Shown here: positions 38,255 through 49,744 of the stretch, piece after piece
Numbering within the stretch: position 1 is the stretch's first letter
How the letters are laid out: every line of letters starts with the position of its first letter
Assembly (NCBI GenBank): GCA_015680685.1
Contig: MNCI01005296.1
Span: forward strand, 284,299 to 348,298
Direction: 5' to 3'
From: Gnetum montanum
Taxonomy: Eukaryota; Streptophyta; Gnetopsida; Gnetales; Gnetaceae
Length of the DNA: 64,000 bases
Position numbers and translations under genes: made by a program
The notes under the pieces: model-generated
Database searches by the model: none
What the model saw: only the letters and a program-made list of their open reading frames with translations
What the model was told of the DNA's origin: nothing

Positions 38255-38848
38255 CCCCAATTTTTCATTAGATCGGGGTTGGTAATTTTGGAGCAAACCA
38301 GAGAGAAAAACAGAGACGCTAAGAATCAGAGCAGAAACCTTGTATGTTGTACCTTCCCCCTGCACGCTGAGCATACAGCCTCTACGCTGTGCCTGTAGTT
38401 CGAACCAGCACACAGTCATCCCTACATCCACCGAGGCTATTCATCCACCTTGTGTCAAAGCCACAACTGCGTTAGACCGGTGCATTGTAACTCTCATTTT
38501 GCAATAATATTGCTACATTTTCTTCCTAAAATTTGTTACAGTTTTTCATTAATTTTTGCATGTTTACTGTTTACGCCTTTGTATGTTTACGCTCTGTTTA
38601 CACCAGTTACGTTGTTTACGTTTCGTTTTACATCAGTTACACCGTTTACGTATAACCCAGCGTATAGTACTTCGGTGTACGTTTAGGAAAATCCTTGCCT
38701 GATCCGCATGCGGACCACTCAAGGTACTCTGCCTTCGTCAATTCCAGCTTGCCCTCAAGCGAAGGTAGGGTCTTCTGTGCATGTCCGGAGATCTCCCGGT
38801 TTCTGTTTTCTTCCAGCTAGAGACCGACGATTTTGGATGGTACAGAAA

Positions 38849-38868
38849 TTGGCGCTAGAAGGAGGGCC
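38849..38868 (+). other. Primer-binding site region
   Basis: TTGGCGCTAGAAGGAGGGCC begins four bases after the LTR end. TTGGCGC-type sites just inside the LTR are typical of Tat/Athila-branch elements. The priming tRNA cannot be named from the sequence alone. Confidence 0.7.
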
Positions 38869-38894
38869 GAAACTGCTTAAAACTTACTGTGCTT

Positions 38895-39758
38895 CAGAAC
38901 TCCCAGCGTCTACGCTGCTGCATTTACGCTGACTCTGTTTGCAAACCTCCAAGCATTTACGCTGATTGCGTTTACGCCGACTCTGTCTGCAAACCTCGCA
39001 ACGTCTACGCTGCTGCGTTTATGCTGACTCTGTCTGCAAACCTCACAGCGTCTACGCTGATTGACTATATGCCGACTCTGTCTGCAAAGCTCCCAGCATC
39101 TACGTTGTTGACTATATACCGACTCTGTCTGCAAACCTCCCAGCGTCTACGCTACTGACTATATGTTAACTCTGTTTGCAAACCTCCCAGCGTTTACGCT
39201 GCTGACTATACACCGACCCTGTCTGCAAAATTCCTAGTGTCTACGTTGTTGAGTTTATGCTGCATGCTCTACGTTGCAGACTATGTTTACGCTGTACGCT
39301 GACCTTGTCTACGCTGCTGAGTATACGCTCTTCAGCATACGCTACACACTCTACGCGATAGACTTTGTCTACGCTGCACACAGAACTCTGTTTACGCTGC
39401 TGACATATATGCTGCACACTTTACGCTGTAGACTTTGTCTACGTTGTACGCTAACTCTGTCTACGCCGTTCGGTATACGCTACACACTCTACACCATAGA
39501 CTTCGTCTACGCTGCTTAGCATATACGTTGTACGCTCTATGCCGTAGACTCCGTCTACGCTGCTTAGCATATACACTATACGCCCTACGCCGTAGATTTT
39601 CTACGTTGCCACTATACGCTGTATACCTATACGCTGGTCGTTGAAGCCTATACGCTAAGACCCAGTTTATACGCTGTATGCCACGAACATAGGTTTATGC
39701 CGTACTAGGTATACCAGTTGCATATCCCTTCATTGTGTCATATTCTCAACTACCCATC
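38895..39758. repeat. Tandem-repeat leader upstream of gag
   Basis: From 38899 to about 39240, units of 47-48 bases recur, built as AGCGTCTACGCTGCTG, a variable middle with TTTACGC or TATATGCC, then CGACTCTGTCTGCAAA. Unit starts include 38905, 38952, 39000 and 39047. From 39240 to 39720 shorter TACGCTG-containing units continue (GTAGACTTTGTCTACGCTG and related). No ORF of note. The leader is repeated downstream of the second LTR at 56107-56870. Confidence 0.9.
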
Positions 39759-42019
39759 ATGAACACTGCAAACACCAATGCTGCAAACAAGCCCGTCACA
39801 GACATCATAGGCACCATGACCATTTAACAACCCGTCGTACAACCCACAATGGGGCCTCGCCGATCTCTCAGACTGCAAGGAAGGAACCCATCATTTAACA
39901 TCATAAACCAGGACCAATACAATTTCATATGTGTGAAAATACAAGTAGGCTTAACCATGGACCAAACTGAGATGGAGGTTAAAAGACAATACGAATTGTT
40001 TCACAGGGGAGGACATGAGTTCATCCCTTCACCATATGACATCATTCCTCTCCCAGAGCATTACTTTGAGCTTATCTCTCAGCTCCTACTACTAAAGAAT
40101 CAGCCCCTGGACTAGTTCGTGGCAAATCCTCAATTGGAAGAGGAGGATGACTTCACAGCTCAATCCGAGCACGAAGATTCGTACCACACCCTCAACCCAC
40201 AAACTTATACAAACTCGTCGTTTCACCCATTCACGGGTGAAACTACGTCCCTCCAGCCATTCAAAATCACGCAAGCGCATGTGCCTCAACAAGAGGCACC
40301 CACTCTCATCCCCATTCCTCCAGCAATCGATGTTCAAGTCAACACGCTTCCCCTCGCAATTCCTCCTGCGGCCACGGTACCCCTGTTCTTACAAATGCAA
40401 CCTCCTCAAAATAATGTAGGAGTAACCTTCCCACCCCGGGTGATCGGGATGCCACATGTGATACCAGCTTCTACGTCCGCTCATTACATTCCTCAGATCC
40501 AAACCCAATGAGACCCTTTCACTGCTGTAACTCAACTAGCTCAAAGTGCCCCTATACAAAACGTGACTGGCCAATGGGCAGCGATTGGTGTTCAACCGCA
40601 TCAATTCCCCCACTATAACATACCACCTCACACAATTCTACCAGCTAACATCCCTCAAGGACAACCACAACAACAACAACCCCTTGCCTACAATGTGCCA
40701 CCCCTAGTACCACCCGTTATAAATATCCCGCAAGTAGAGCCTCCAACTACACAACTTTCCGCCTTCCAACCTACTATCCAACAATCTAATCTGTATACCA
40801 TACCATATCCCCAACCTGCTATCTCACCTAGCGCCCAAGACTGGGTTGACGCTAAAAAGCTAATGCAGGAGCTAACTGACGAGGTCAAATGCCTCAAAAC
40901 CAACCCCGACGGAGAACTGAAGGTAGTGGACTTCTATCATGATGACCCTATCAGCTCTTTGGTTCTGCCCCTAACATTACCCAAGGGTGTATCTTTGCCT
41001 ACGCTGACTAAATACATGGGGGAGACAGACCCCAATGCTCACTTCATAACATTCAGGCTAGAATGCGCACTACTTCAGGCATGGCCATATGCCATTCTAC
41101 GAGTGTTCCCCATGTCCCTCGCAGGGAGAGCACTTGATTAGTATCGGGCCTTGCCACGAAACTCGATATCTTCTCTAGAAGATTTGCTACATCAATTTGT
41201 TACCAAGTTCAAGTATAACTTGAAACCTGAAGCAACACTAGACAGCCTCATATAGGTCAAACAGGCACCTCTTGAACCTGTACAAAAATTCATCCAGTGG
41301 TGGAGTGCTGCTCTCAATGAGCTCCATGAGCCGATTCCAGAGACGTACCTCCTAACCATCCTAAAAGGAGCAGGCAACGGCTTTGTCAAATCCAAACTAT
41401 ACTATCTCAATGCACGCAATCTGAGTCAAGCGTTTGTACAAATCAAGAACATAGAGGAGGCAGCAAAAAATAACCATGATCTTGCATATTCCGCTTTTAA
41501 GAATCAACATAGTAAAAAAGACAAAGAAAAAGTTAAAACAACTATAGCGGCAGTAGTAGAAACAGAACAAGCAAATGTGGGACAACAAAGCAAATTGCTT
41601 GTTGCCCCTACTAATTACGCTAAACCGCACTAGAATCATCCTCATCACACAACCCAACACCCAATTGTACGAGAAATTTCAAGAGGAAAGAACCCTCTCA
41701 ATACACACCACTGCCTATGAAACCATCACAACTATTCGACCAACTCCTGAATGCTGGATTAATGAAACACAAACAGTTGTCCCCTACAGCAATCCAAAGG
41801 CATGATTGGTTCTGTCAATTGGTTCAGAACCCAAGCTTGGCAATGCCAGATGAGCCCCCAGTACCAAAAGGCTTTAGAATGGATCGTTTTTGTGATTAAC
41901 ATCAATGTAATGGGCATGACACGGATTACTATTTCACCCTAAAACAAGACATACAACGAATGATCGATGGAGGCCAAATCACTTTTGATGAGACCAACCC
42001 GGTCCAACCCCAAAACTAG
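39759..42019 (+). pseudogene. gag: Tat-lineage gag, broken
   Basis: Structural polyprotein region. The frame opens at ATG 39759 (MNTANTNAANKPVTD). A Pro/Gln-rich stretch (40119-40860) is followed by the gag core at 41000-41400: YMGETDPNAHFITFRLEC, LQAWPYAILRVFPMSLAGRA, LHQFVTKFKYNLKPEA and YLLTILKGAGNGFVKSKL. After a frame change near 41690-41715 comes a Tat-type zinc-binding segment (MDRFCD, then HQCNGHDTDYYF, LKQDIQRMIDGGQ; about 41870-41975). In-frame stops occur near 39827, 40113, 40509, 41139, 41252 and 41898, so it is not translatable as one protein. The second copy after the 3' LTR lacks the first of these stops. Confidence 0.85.
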
Positions 42020-42022
42020 GTC

Positions 42023-42970
42023 ATGGGTGTGTATAAAGATCCTCTAAATACCAAAGAGGCACCGTACGTGATCAACACAATCTACCTTAATAACGAACCT
42101 GAAACACCTAGCATTAACACCGTCTATTCTGACCATGAGCAGCAAACGCCTAATAAACCATTTGTAGTGCGCATTCCTCCCACTGTACAAACATCCACGC
42201 CTCAACCATCCTACTCCCCTCAGAAGCCTTATGTCGTCAGAGTACCCCCTGCCATGGTAACTTCTAACACCCTGAGACGTGAAAAACCATACGTGGTGCG
42301 CGTACCTCCCGCCGCTACTACCGTAAACATACCAACACCTCCTATTCGGCCCACCCCTTACGTAGTCTGAGTACCACTTGCGGTCGCAATAGCGGAGGCA
42401 CAACCTCCAGCTAGGCCAACTCCATACGTTGTCAGGACACCTGAACGTCCTGGTGACTACCAATCCTCCACTTCGCAAGCACAAAATCAATTGAGCCCCT
42501 ATGTCATCAAGGTGTCCAGCCAGCCGGGCACTCAACCACATGCGACCGTCCAACCACAACCCCGCCCTTCTCCATACGTAGTACAAGTTCTGAAGCAATC
42601 TAAGGCCCCGAAACCAACTGCACCCCTGTGACACACACGAGAACGCCTAGCAGATAAGCTTACATGCGAACACTTGGAGAAGGAGCGTCAACAGCTAGCC
42701 TTAGGGCCTCCTAAACCTACCCCGCTCAACACAGTACCCATGACACCACCTAACGATAAACTAAACATAGGCCATGAGGGTGAATCATCCAGAAAACACG
42801 ATACGCCTAAATCAACGATTTCGGGCAAAAATGACAAACCGACTATGCATGAAATAAAACTGTTGGGCCTAATGGACCAAGTCACTACTGAAAAACATGC
42901 ACCCAACAGTAGAGATCTAGCAACAGCTCTAACACAGGTCACATAGGCACTCAAACAAAAAAACACTTCA
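42023..42970 (+). pseudogene. Gag-protease linker with PYVVRVPP repeats
   Basis: Same frame as protease. It contains at least seven spaced versions of an octapeptide, PYVVRVPP: PFVVRIPP, PYVVRVPP (twice), then more diverged PYVV-, PYVVRTPE, PYVIKVSS and PYVVQVLK units, separated by Pro/Thr-rich spacers of about 15-30 residues (42160-42600). In-frame stops lie near 42368, 42630 and 42944. The function of the repeat is unknown; it could be a flexible or protein-binding linker. Confidence 0.75.
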
Positions 42971-42988
42971 CTGAGCTTATACGACCTA

Positions 42989-43945
42989 GTGTTAACATCT
43001 CAAACCCATCGCGAAGCTTTAGTGCGCATGTTAACATCTATCCCAGTAAGCGAGGACTTGCCTCCAAATGAACTTTCAATTCATGCGGTAATGTACTCGC
43101 CTCAAGAGTCAACTTCCAAGCTGTTAAGTTTCGACAATGACAACATTAAGTTGGATGAGAAAACGGGAGAGGTAACAACAGCCCCTATGTTCATAACAAT
43201 ACGAATAAACCAATTCAAAATACATAGGGTCCATGTAGATGATGGAGCTGCCACAAATGTAGTGCCATATCCCATCATCGAACAACTGGGGCTTATAGAG
43301 CTAATCAAACCAACCTCCACCACATGTTTGAAGTCATTCAGTGGATCGCGCGTGATAGTCAAAGGCACCGTGACTTTAGACTTTATAGTAGGGGATCAAT
43401 TCCCCACATCTGCTGACTTTATGGTAATTGATGAAATGCTAGGGTTCAATCTAATCTTGGGAAGGCCCTGGTTAGCCCAACTTAAAGCAGTCTCTTCCCC
43501 TATACACCAAGAAATTCACCTGCCTTATGAAGGCAGCGAAATCGTTATACACGGGGAGGCTGCTACACCTATCATCTCATCATACATAGATACAGACCAA
43601 GGCTTAGAGGTTAAGCTCGAAGAGCCTAAACAAGACGATACAACTGAACAACAACCAGTAGGTGATTATCTCGTAAACACAAAGGAAAATCTACCCAAAA
43701 CAGAAATACCTGGGCCTGAAATCATACATACACAGCTTCCCTTAGAAACTACAACTAACACGGAAACCGAGACATACACAGAAGCACAAGAAAATACCAA
43801 TGCGGGAACAATTCCATCAGATGTCCCTTGGGCGGAATTACCATTCAATGTGATCAGCGAAGGGGACGCTGAATATAGAATCATACCCGCTAATGCATCT
43901 CCTAACATCAAAATGAGAAAAATCAAAAAATTACTAAAACAATAA
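42989..43945 (+). pseudogene. pro: Retropepsin-like aspartic protease
   Basis: 318 codons without internal stop, but lacking its own start context and linked by frame to the broken gag. Protease core: TIRINQFKIHRVHVDDGAATNV (43192-43258), with the catalytic Asp in VDDGA, the flap-side region KSFSGSRVIVKGTVTLDF, and ILGRPWLAQLKA (conserved ILGRPWL). An acidic tail, rich in Glu/Thr/Gln, ends KIKKLLKQ at the TAA. In Tat-lineage elements RT normally follows; here it starts 5.8 kb later. Confidence 0.85.
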
Positions 43946-43954
43946 ACAACAAAC

Positions 43955-44165
43955 TGTTCGAAATGACGTTAAACTATCATTCCAAGTCTAGAATGACGTT
44001 AAACTATCATGTTCGCAATGACATAAAACTAGCCATGATCAGAAATGGTCGGTCTCCTAAGAAATCAACCCATGTCACTTGAAATTTCTCTTGTTTACGC
44101 ATGGCCCGAGATGGCCTTAAACTAGTGCATGTGGCTCGAAATGGCCTTAAACTAGATCATCCACT
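43955..44165 (+). repeat. TTAAACTA array 1, after protease
   Basis: Irregular tandem units of the form GAAATGACNTTAAACTANCAT or CGAAATGGCCTTAAACTAG. Cores lie near 43970, 43998, 44025, 44116 and 44150. GGCCTTAAACTA is shared exactly with array 2. The array starts ten bases after the protease stop. Confidence 0.8.
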
Positions 44166-44367
44166 TATACTTTGCTTTCCTCCCAAGTTCTAGTTCACTC
44201 TTCGAATTTATGCTTGCATTGTCATGTTGTCAATTTTCGCAATCATCTTTCGCTTATAATTACCGTCCTACTTATGATTACATCCGTGTATTATACTTAA
44301 ACCACAAAAACAAACCAAAACATTTTATATTGCCGTGTCATGTTTACATTTAAACCCAAAATACACA

Positions 44368-44391
44368 ATATATATATATATATATATATAA
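44368..44391. repeat. (TA)n microsatellite
   Basis: About 12 TA units just past the putative poly(A) region of the antisense gene. Confidence 0.95.
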
Positions 44392-44446
44392 GTAAAAATT
44401 ATGTATATATACATGTAATGATGTAAAATTACAAGAGTCAATTGAT

Positions 44447-44452
44447 TTTATT
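44447..44452 (-). terminator. AATAAA polyadenylation signal of the antisense gene
   Basis: TTTATT on the plus strand reads AATAAA on the minus strand, about 80 bases after the antisense stop codon at 44534-44532, a normal plant distance. Confidence 0.55.
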
Positions 44453-44531
44453 CATCCATTCAACACAACTCAAATCATTCAATTTACAATTTCAAGTAAG
44501 AATGTGAGCCAGAATAATTTCAAAGAAAAAA

Positions 44532-47500
44532 TTAAATATCAGGGATAGGAGGATCATCCCCTTTGGACTTGCTAGCATCATGGGTCCCTACTCCACTGGG
44601 GCCAGCATCTTGGACATCATCGTCGCCTCGATCCTATAAAATGCAAAGGAAACAATCAACATAAGGATAAAAGAAAAAACCTTCAAACATTATTCAGCGA
44701 ACGAATTTCATGATAACAAAATGCTTACTGTAGGGGATCCCCCTAAACCGAACTCCAGCCGGCGGAGGATTTCCTCCTCTAAGATGCTCGCCCAATCGGT
44801 GTCATCAAGGCCTAGGTCGACATCTGCCAAGGCCTTCCCCTTGTCAACCGCTGACCGTGTAGGATGCTTTAAAGGGAATTCACCCACAGACACCTTCCTA
44901 GAAGCCATCGTGATTACCCTAGTAGGCGATTCCATCTCAACAGTTGTGTTCTGAGCAAAGGTATCAAACGCAGAGCGTAGACCCAGACCCTCCACAAACA
45001 TCTCAAGCTGACGCTTTTCAATAGATACTTCTTTCAATGATTTCTTATAATGGTGCTTGTGGTTCTTCTCATCCTGACCCCACTTACGCACCTTGGAAGC
45101 AAAAGCTTTCCAATCTTAACACTTTAGGTTCAATAGATCTACCTGGGCCTTACGTTCTGCTAGTTTCCTGGTCAGTGACGCGTGCAATTGAGTAGGTTCC
45201 AGTATCTAGTATAAGTGACCTTGGAAGTTTGCCAAGAGCGATCACCACTTAGTTTAGCAGAGGCGAACTCATACTGAGCCTTGAGATCATCATGCTCAAC
45301 TGATAACTCGGAACCTGCTTTCTCCTTTGCTTGGACTTGCAACCACAACTGTTCGATGGAACGCCTATAGGTCCAAAGCGACTTGGCGTTATGTACAAGA
45401 CCTTCCGCCACCTCGTCATAAACTGGCCTTAGTACCTGCTCGACTTCTAGGGGTAGTGTAGGCAAACTCTCTATGCTAACTGTCTCAGATGGATCCCACC
45501 TCAGTTTGGCACCTATGCACACGAAAAGAACAAATGCTAAAACGACAAAATGGGGTGTGAAACTCTAAAGCTGTAAAAAAAATTTGAAACATTTGTACCT
45601 ATTTCAGGGTGGGCTTCCTGAATATGTTCAACAACCTCCTCAGCGATACCAGCCACAAAATCCATTTTACTTGGCATTTCGGTCCAAGTAAATGGTCCAC
45701 GAGTACGAGATGGACTAACCTCCGCGGTCCTTTCAGGGGGAACCGTTTTCATGGGCAAGTCGAGCTGCATCATTTTGGTTTCACTACCTTCATCTGGAAG
45801 AGATGAAAACACAAAAGTAAAACACCATGGAAACAACGACTCATAGGGCAACACAATAAAATAAAGGGAAATATACCGTGTTCCCTGTCTCCTTCTAGGT
45901 TTGGGGGTTTGCCTAAGTCCAGTCTTCCCTTAAGGAAGCTGTTGAACATTTCATCAACACCACTCTGGTCATCGACCAGTTCTGTCTCTCTGGTGTCTTC
46001 CCCCAGCTCTTCCGTCCCTCCCACCTGATCTTTGCCCACATCTTCCTCCTCAGTCATTAATTCCGTTGTAGCTTCTTCCCCTTCAATGATAGTCTCTAAT
46101 TCCTGCCTCCTCACTTCTCGAGTCAAGTCTGAAGGCATCAGTGGCATGTAAGCGGTCAAAATAAAAATTATGCATAAGACGAAAAGGACAATGCAATAAA
46201 TGCACCAAGTTTACTTACCTCGGACAGGCATCTTGAACCGTATGCACTTCACCCGTGGCTCTTCTACATCTGAGGTCACCTCCTTCGAGCGTTCACACTT
46301 CGAGAGCTTTGACTTGGCTTTCCCAATTGTCTCTTTAATGACACGTTCAACCCTCTTAGCAGTATAAGGCACGTCGTCTAGTTCCAACCCCACACTGTCA
46401 TGTGTGTGGATTGAGGTACCAAATGATCCTCCCGTTGTGATAGACACTGACTCATCAATCCCCTCAGGAGCATCTTGGGACTCAGCTATCTCAAACAAAT
46501 GGTTGACCCATGGACGAGACAACTGAGTACGATCCCGTAGGATATATTTATTGTCCGCGCGAACCACTAGAAACTTGGCCAAACGATGAAGATAGCCGGT
46601 AAAGAATGCAAATGTAAAGTGGGACTGCACCTCAACATTTGAGCGCAATCGCACTATCTCCTTGTGAAGGCCCGACAACAAAAATTGAGCCCAGTTATAA
46701 CGCATCCCGGTTTCTAAGACAGTTCGCATAATACGCACATCTTCAACACCAAGGCTCCTCACCTAGGACAGGGATTTAGGGAACACCCGTGCCCTAAACA
46801 GGGGATATAATTCATTAACTTCCTCAAATTTTGACTTCCCCTACATAGGGAATCCCTTGGTGCCCTTGACAACACCCAACTAGTCCTCCAGCTCACGTAC
46901 CATATGAAGCTCTTTCTGAGCCCTGTCCAAAACTACATCTACGTCATCCGCCGGTACACCAAACAGGTCCGAAAAGAATTCGGCCAACAGATGGAAGACT
47001 ATCTTAACACCCTTAATACGGGTGCTGTAGTAGGAAACAGACTTGTCGAATGAATCAACAATTCCGATCATTTCAGCTATCGACTCGTTAGGGCTCGGGG
47101 TTGTAAAGAGCTCCATAAGGCCGGCATCATCTAAACAATGGACAATGGACGACAGGGCATGGGTGTGCAACCATTTCTGTGCCTTACTGATCTCCTCGAA
47201 CTTCATTGAGAGGGTACTCTTAGTTCATCCTGTCGTGACAGGGTCTTCGTCGGGAGGGACATCAACTGTAGATATAATTCGAAACCATCACATTAGTATA
47301 ACCCCCGGCAATTGAACAAACACATTAACGCATCTAGAAAATATTATCACTTACCTTCAGTAGTGGACTTAGAGGTGCTACCCAAGTCAGAGTCACGAGG
47401 AAAAATTGATCCATTATGCGACCAATCTTCATGCAACCACCCACGAGCTGTGCATTGTGCGAATGCTCTAGAAAATCGTTTATGAAAATGGACAATATCA

Positions 47501-48946
47501 CCCTTGGTTTGAGCTAATACAACTCCACGAAGGGTGGGACCTGCCATAAAGGTCTCTAGAGCGGTATGAGCTAGGGCAAGCCCATCATCATCAACGCATG
47601 TCCCATCTTGGTTAACTTGGGGCTTGCAAAAGAACAGTTGTTAAAACAGAGGCAAACACTAAATGAGAAAAAAAAAATAGAAATGACAAGCTAAACGATC
47701 TTACCTATCTACCCGGTACACTGTGCCAGGAGGGTTCTGGAACAGCGTGTGCGCATGTGCAGCTAAAAATAAAGTGTTGTTGAGATAATCACACCCTCGG
47801 GGCAATAGGGCCCACATGCGCGCTAACGGGCCAGTAGACCTGGGCCCGCCAGAAGGACCGTCCTTGATCACAAGTGGCCCCTCATCGATATCCTCCATAA
47901 AAATCGTGACGCCCTTCGAAGCTCCTGGCAACATAACCTCAAGCACACTCCGTGCCACTTGTTCGCTCAGATGTGACTAGACCACCACCTTAAATCTGTC
48001 CAGGATGAAGGTGAGTAATTCACACGTCCCTTCCCTGAACCATACCCCATTGTTGTCAATGGTCAGATCAGGGGTAGGTTCATCGGTCTCAAGGGGCCCA
48101 AACCATGCTAGTACCCCAACTAGCTCAACTACCAGGAGAAAAGGTTCAATGTCCCTGCAAGCAACCAAAATGCCACGATAAATCAGCCATACATGAAAAG
48201 GAGAGGAAACAACAAAATTCCATGTTGTAGGCCAACACTTAGAAAAATCACAAACTGTTTTCGATCAGCATATACGCTGTTCAACAAACTGTTCACGCTC
48301 AGCGTATACGCTGTAAAAATCATTAGCATATACGCTATGAAAACCGTCTATGCTATACGCTGTAAAAAACTGCCAGCGTATACACTGTGAAAACAGGTCT
48401 ACGCTATACACCGCCTGAAAAAGAACAAACTATTTACGCTCAGCGTATACGCTATGAAAATCATCAACGTATACGCCGTAAAAATCGTCAGCGTATACGC
48501 TGTGCAAACAGTTTACGCTGAACATCGTGCAAACAGTTTACACTAAACACTGTGCAAACAATTTACGCTGTACGCTAAGGAAACCTTCTACGCTCAACAT
48601 ACAGACCCTATACGCTATAGAGACCCTTTACGCTTCGGACCTACACTTAGTGTACAGGCCCTCTACGCTAACTGTCTACGCTGGGCATATACACCGAAAC
48701 CCTCTATGCTACAGAAACTATCTATGCTACTAAAACTATTTACGTTACGAAAACTGTCTACGCCAAATAATATGTACAGATGAAAATAACTAACAGAGGC
48801 AGGATTAGAGCCTACCTTTGTAACGATCCAGGCCATGATGGAACCCTTGGCCTAGGTAGACACTGCAACATGGCCTCGCTTTCCTCTACGAACGTCAGGT
48901 CAGGCACCTTCCTCCCCTGGCCCTCTACCTCCTTACCATTGCCCAT
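44532..48946 (-). pseudogene. Antisense eight-exon gene inside the retroelement
   Basis: Exons in transcript order: 48946-48816, 48154-47713, 47622-47355, 47265-46219, 46128-45877, 45793-45599, 45512-44729, 44633-44532 (about 1070 codons). Every intron has GT and AG ends and phases agree across all junctions; at exon 2 a stronger GTAAG donor eight bases downstream would break the frame, so the frame-keeping GTAGAT was chosen. Start MGNGKEVEGQGRKVPDLTF; end GDDPPIPDI. Exon 4 includes YNWAQFLLSGLHKEIVRLR and FTFAFFTGYLHRLAKFLV; exon 5 is acidic; exon 7 looks coiled-coil (SIEQLWLQVQAKEKAGSEL). Lesions: TAG near 47976; TGA/TAG near 47225, 46879, 46840 and 46764; a frameshift near 45180-45230; TAA near 45118. 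I do not recognise the protein; it is not gag, pol or a known env. Layout (globular N part, coiled-coil C part) recalls the plant transposon-type ORFs at 32400 and 58333, without clear sequence match. Confidence 0.75.
48235..48780. repeat. GCGTATACGC palindromes in intron 1 of the antisense gene
   Basis: Exact decamers at 48302, 48443 and 48491, plus many variants and TTTACGC/TCTACGC units. Spacers read TGTAAAAA(T/A)C or TGTGCAAACAG, different from the LTR spacers, so this is a separate array rather than a copied LTR. It fills most of the 660-base intron between 48155 and 48815. Confidence 0.9.
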
Positions 48947-48949
48947 TCC

Positions 48950-49180
48950 GACGTTCTTTACGCTGCAACTGACAGAGTCTACGCTGAGGTTTGAGTCTGC
49001 ATGCCGAGCTGAATCCTCTACGCTGAGTTAGAGGCTATACGCTCACGCCAAAGTTCAAGCCTCTACACTCTACATTTGCACTGGGGTTTGAGGTTTACGT
49101 TTATGCTTACGCTCAATCTTTACGCTTATGCTCAATGATTACGCTTACGCTCGATGTTTACGCTTACGCTGATGCTTCAG
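48950..49180. repeat. TACGCT repeats in the antisense 5' UTR
   Basis: Short units TCTACGCTGAG, TTTACGCTTACGCTC and similar recur between the antisense ATG and its putative TATA box. They share TACGCT with the sense leader at 38895-39720. Confidence 0.75.
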
Positions 49181-49221
49181 ATCGCTCCAAATTCACAATG
49201 CTTACAACTAACTACCTTACG

Positions 49222-49231
49222 CTATATATAG
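49222..49231 (-). promoter_or_regulatory. TATA box of the antisense gene
   Basis: CTATATATAG (palindromic), preceded on the minus strand by a GGCGGCAGCGGCAGCGGAGG tract. It lies about 285 bases upstream of the antisense ATG at 48946, so a start near 49195 would leave a 250-base 5' UTR. Because it is symmetric, direction is inferred from the downstream gene. Confidence 0.55.
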
Positions 49232-49429
49232 TGCCTCCGCTGCCGCTGCCGCCACCTTGCACTTTGCTTCCTTTTTGATTTCTTTTGATTTCTTTTAACG
49301 AAAATCATTCAAAATGTAAAATAAAAAAAAATAAATGTATATAAAACAAGATAAACACTACCACATGCCCACACTGAACGTTTTGACGCAAACCCTCCGA
49401 TGCAAATTGGATGACAATTGGACATCGTC

Positions 49430-49735
49430 AAACCACACATCCGGCCCGGTAAGGCCTTAAACTACCACCCACGGCTCAGAAGACGGCCCGGTATGACCTT
49501 AAATTGCCATGACGGCCCGGTAAGGCCTTAAATTGCCACCTACAGCCCACACATAGCCCAGTAAGACCTTAAACTACCACTTGCGGATCACATTCGACCC
49601 GGTAAAGCCTTAAACTGCCACTCACGGCCCAGTAAGGCCTTAAACTACCACTCATGGCCCGGTAAGGCCTTAAACTACCATGTGTCCCGGTGCGGCGATA
49701 AACCACCATCATACATGTACACATGACTTACGCTA
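49430..49735 (+). repeat. TTAAACTA array 2, before RT
   Basis: Units of about 25-40 bases, CGGCCCGGTAAGGCCTTAAA followed by CTACCAC, with cores near 49448, 49499, 49525, 49569, 49610, 49641 and 49672. Some units carry TTAAATTG. Ends ten bases before the ATG at 49745 that opens the RT frame. Confidence 0.9.
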
Positions 49736-49744
49736 CCAAAGAAC

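Larger units (their letters stand above)
37409..38844 (+). repeat. 5' LTR of the Tat-lineage element
   Basis: 1436 bases, matching 54621-56055 (1435 bases) along its whole length. The 3' LTR starts TGAAACACC and both end ...GGATGGTACA; the 5' copy starts TAAAACACC, so its first dinucleotide has changed from TG. Layout: non-repetitive head (37409-37640), a field of GCGTATACGC palindromes and variants (37640-38165), G-box and TATA (38209-38254), then a tail of unrelated sequence. Differences from the 3' LTR are mainly C/T and G/A, many at CpG. Confidence 0.93.

Noticed and set aside
42044-42634. 196-codon minus-strand ORF
   Set aside because: Mirror of the PYVVRVPP-repeat region; its composition follows the plus-strand frame and no domain is visible.
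48235-49180. A third, inverted LTR inside the element
   Set aside because: It shares the palindrome but not the LTR head, G-box/TATA or tail, and the spacers differ.
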